From the NCBI RefSeq assembly GCF_000803315.1, contig NZ_JRMH01000001.1, positions 744,001-808,000 on the forward strand: 64,000 nucleotides of DNA, in the 5' to 3' direction. Shown one piece after another: positions 63,701 to 64,000 of this stretch. This DNA comes from Pectobacterium actinidiae (lineage in GTDB: Bacteria > Pseudomonadota > Gammaproteobacteria > Enterobacterales > Enterobacteriaceae). Position 1 is the first letter of the stretch, and every line of letters starts with the position of its first letter. The translations under genes and the position numbers were made by a program. The notes beneath the pieces were generated by a model. The model was not told the DNA's origin, did not search any database, and saw only the letters and a program-made list of their open reading frames with translations.

Positions 63701-64000
63701 GGAACAGGCGGTGTCAATTGTGACCGCAGGTCCATGCATGCCAAGGCTATAGGCTACCCTGCCAGAGGCGACGCAAGTGGCGGTTCCCATATAGCCGTAG
63801 CCTGAAACGTCTTCTGAGGCATGCTGAATCTGGGAACCATACTCTGTAGCCATGATGCCAGCATATACGCCGGTATTGGAGCCATATAAGCTCGACGGCT
63901 CGATCCCCGCCCGTTCAATGGCTTCCCACGAGACTTCAAGCAGCAGCCGTTGTTGAGGTTCCAGCGTCAGGGCTTCACGTGGTGAGATGCCGAAAAATCC
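57782..64000 (-). CDS. cfa6: Type I modular polyketide synthase, Cfa6-type (KS-AT-DH-ER-KR-ACP), 5' end outside window
   Basis: At least 2072 residues lie in this window; the gene continues past the right edge (the reading frame is open to base 64000). Numbering is from the first residue at the edge. KS comes first (Cys99, His234, His274). AT follows, with GHSQG (Ser554) and VAGH (654-657), a motif fitting a larger extender such as ethylmalonyl. DH has an intact motif (HAATGVALVP, His859) and Asp1028. ER is at about 1310-1625 (NADPH loop near HAAAGGVGQ, 1455). KR is at about 1630-1810 (Tyr1780) and ACP at Ser1949. A full reductive loop gives a saturated unit. Its stop overlaps the start of cfa7. 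Confidence 0.9.
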   Translation of the reverse strand, partial: GFFGISPREALTLEPQQRLLLEVSWEAIERAGIEPSSLYGSNTGVYAGIMATEYGSQIQHASEDVSGYGYMGTATCVASGRVAYSLGMHGPAVTIDTACSSSLVAIHTACEALRSNDCKLALAGGITIMPTPGVLIDFSQQRVLAPDGRCKAFSASADGVGLSEGIGMLLLEPLSQAQANGHTVLGVIRGSAVNQDGASNGLTAPNGSAQQQVIRHALVNAGLTPQDVDVVEAHGTGTRLGDPIEANALMATYGRHRSAEQPLLLGSIKSNIGHTQAAAGVAGLIKMLMAFRHNMLPRSLHITEPSHEVDWSSGAIQLLSASRPWPQVGDRPYRAAISSFGVSGTNSHLIVEQPPVSMSNSHMQTEAATAPQEMLWPIAAKTDTALRKKAAKLREYLTTQQAIDPINVGYSLGISRSQFPFRAAVRGQSKEALLKGLQSLENGQDHPTLTVGASPVGESGKLLFIFPGQGSQWPEMGMELYNAFAVYRQAIDEVNDALRTYVDWSLIDVLRGSPDTPPLDRVDVVQPALFAVMTALARLWQSFGFTPYAVVGHSQGEIAAAYIAGALSLQDTIRIVALRSRLMLSQSGHGAMATLGLSEEKTRAFLTADDAKITLAVFNSPSSTVVSGDVTSIEALLRRCKKERIRAKRIAVDVAGHSPQLDTLRPILMELFSALKPNATRIPFYSTVDGYAPDTPLDGTTLNAKYWCDNLCCPVRFFDTVSALSKIGKVTFLECSPHAVLLPALEETTDNTATIVGSMQRNKPAVECLTQAMAQLYVNGHNLNWRALHPTASLVDIPTYPFEHRHYWLTPPAASNVATVGQRPTEHALLNAIVDLPDDEGVLLTGRIGLTSQPWLADHAATGVALVPGTAYLDMVRYAALLTDSPKIEELVIQTPLVLPEQEELDLQLRVGRPDDQGQRTVTIHARRHSDEESVPPEWTLHANALLQHDTSRQEQRPFDNADWPPVGSEPLDLAHLHQRLSAAGYEYGAAFKGLSAAWSNGDILYAEASLPEELSTNGHLLHPALLDTVLHTIALPDGENDDATTLRLPFALSGVTIADKQPRQLRARLHLKTPENISLIATDETGETVVAIETLSLRETTRDNLRNQLRIQPEYDLLRTTWSSLPSASKSKDVPSTASWALLDTEASPLDIAARYDSLLALNAALASSTAPAVLVWPLPSNNPAQMDDVPLATRALCEQVINQLQLWLADESMANATLLVITRHATEHGSHERLDVAQSSAWALLHSAQNENPGRIVLLDTDRPLIDTALLSAALVSDRPQLALRQGQLLIPHLTRTVKSGLLTPPPNSALWRLDISDAGNLDNLVLKPAPEAGAPLGKKQIRLSVRAAGINFYDVVCALGLIAPQHEFGTEAAGVITEVGTDVKDFNIGDRVIVLTEGAFGPTVIADRATTFRLPDDWTFAQAAGIPIAFLTAYYALTQLASLRQGERVLIHAAAGGVGQAAVQLAHHLGAEVFATAHPDKWPVLRQLGIADDHIASSRNLKFTGQFRPLLSDKGIDVVLNSLTGEFIDASMSLMASGGRFVELGKTDIREDFPTDLIYHYLDRPDKDPELTTEMITTLLSLMRAGSLTPLPITAFDIREAVSAFRLMQQGRHTGKVVLTFPQKLNPDGTVLITGGTGTLAGLLAQHLVASHQSKNLILASRRGLHADGAEQLQAELESAGATVKIVACDTTDPQALDTLLAAIPDTHPLTGVFHTAGVLADATIANLTTESLNTVFSPKIDAAWHLHHKTRTHDLAAFVLYSSSAGTLGSPGQGNYSAANHALDTLAHNRRQQGLSATSLAWGWWQPVTGLSSRLSDTDNARIARTGLAPITPEHGNAMIDASLALPYAVYTAAPLNPQMLRKNAQSGRLHPLFDRLVGSVSTRRASSVGEKMPDLRQTLSALEHSARLKQLQAAIADNIASILGLDNGSLLSPEQPFKESGIDSLMALELRNRLAAISGLRLPATLTYDYPNPAALAEYLDAELFAGQDATANTVMTEEDEPHLRDRIASIPLASLRDAGLLDKLLQIANGIDPVEDTSKKTQVTDIESASLDELVSMALSDKEKML

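Overview
The window looks like chromosomal DNA of a soft-rot enterobacterium, most likely Pectobacterium. The grounds are an Svx-type secreted virulence protein, enterobacterial genes of recognisable type (fhuE, mdtG, cueP, an AzuC-like small protein, yiaK/yiaL plus TRAP genes), short intergenic palindromes of a kind I recall from Pectobacterium, and a coronafacic-acid-type polyketide locus at the right end. No rRNA, tRNA, CRISPR array or intact insertion sequence was seen.

Layout, left to right. 0.27-6.1 kb holds a sugar-acid catabolism and uptake locus: a YiaK-like reductase, a YiaL-like protein, a three-gene TRAP transporter and a GntR/FCD regulator. 6.2-8.4 kb holds a Tat-exported polysaccharide lyase-like protein with FN3 and LamG domains. 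8.8-15.9 kb is one leftward operon: exbD, tonB, a TonB-dependent receptor, exbB, a periplasmic phospholipase D-like enzyme and a periplasmic phytase/esterase-like enzyme. This looks like a self-contained energised uptake system for an organic phosphate or phosphodiester, and it is one of the two most interesting loci. 16-17.9 kb holds mdtG and a 28-codon azuC-like gene with a perfect CRP site and a strong terminator. 17.9-23.6 kb holds svx, a CodB-like permease with a LuxR-type regulator, an acetyltransferase, a frameshifted bacteriocin-immunity gene and a transporter remnant.

23.8-33.5 kb holds fhuE, a GudX-like enolase-superfamily dehydratase with its MFS importer, an AAA ATPase, a small zinc-ribbon membrane protein, a LysR regulator, and an MFS/RraA-like pair. 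34.1-41.6 kb is a chaperone-usher fimbrial operon (subunit, usher, chaperone, adhesin, minor subunit) diverging from a membrane-bound winged-helix regulator and its FidL-like partner. 41.8-48.9 kb is a mosaic: cueP, remnants of a TetR gene and a quinone-reductase-like gene, an O-methyltransferase with a second decayed copy 3 kb away, an MFS/AraC pair, and small uncharacterised genes.

49.5-64 kb is the downstream end of a coronafacic-acid-type cluster on the minus strand: a cfa6-type PKS (KS-AT-DH-ER-KR-ACP, truncated by the window edge), a cfa7-type PKS (KS-AT-DH-KR-ACP-TE), a hotdog thioesterase, and a crotonyl-CoA carboxylase/reductase. The AT motifs fit the expected chemistry. Cfa6 AT has VAGH and GHSQG, which suits a bulky (ethylmalonyl) extender of the kind the reductase supplies. 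Cfa7 AT has HAFH and GHSIG, which suits malonyl. The starter genes (cfa1-5, cfl) would lie beyond the right edge and cannot be verified here.
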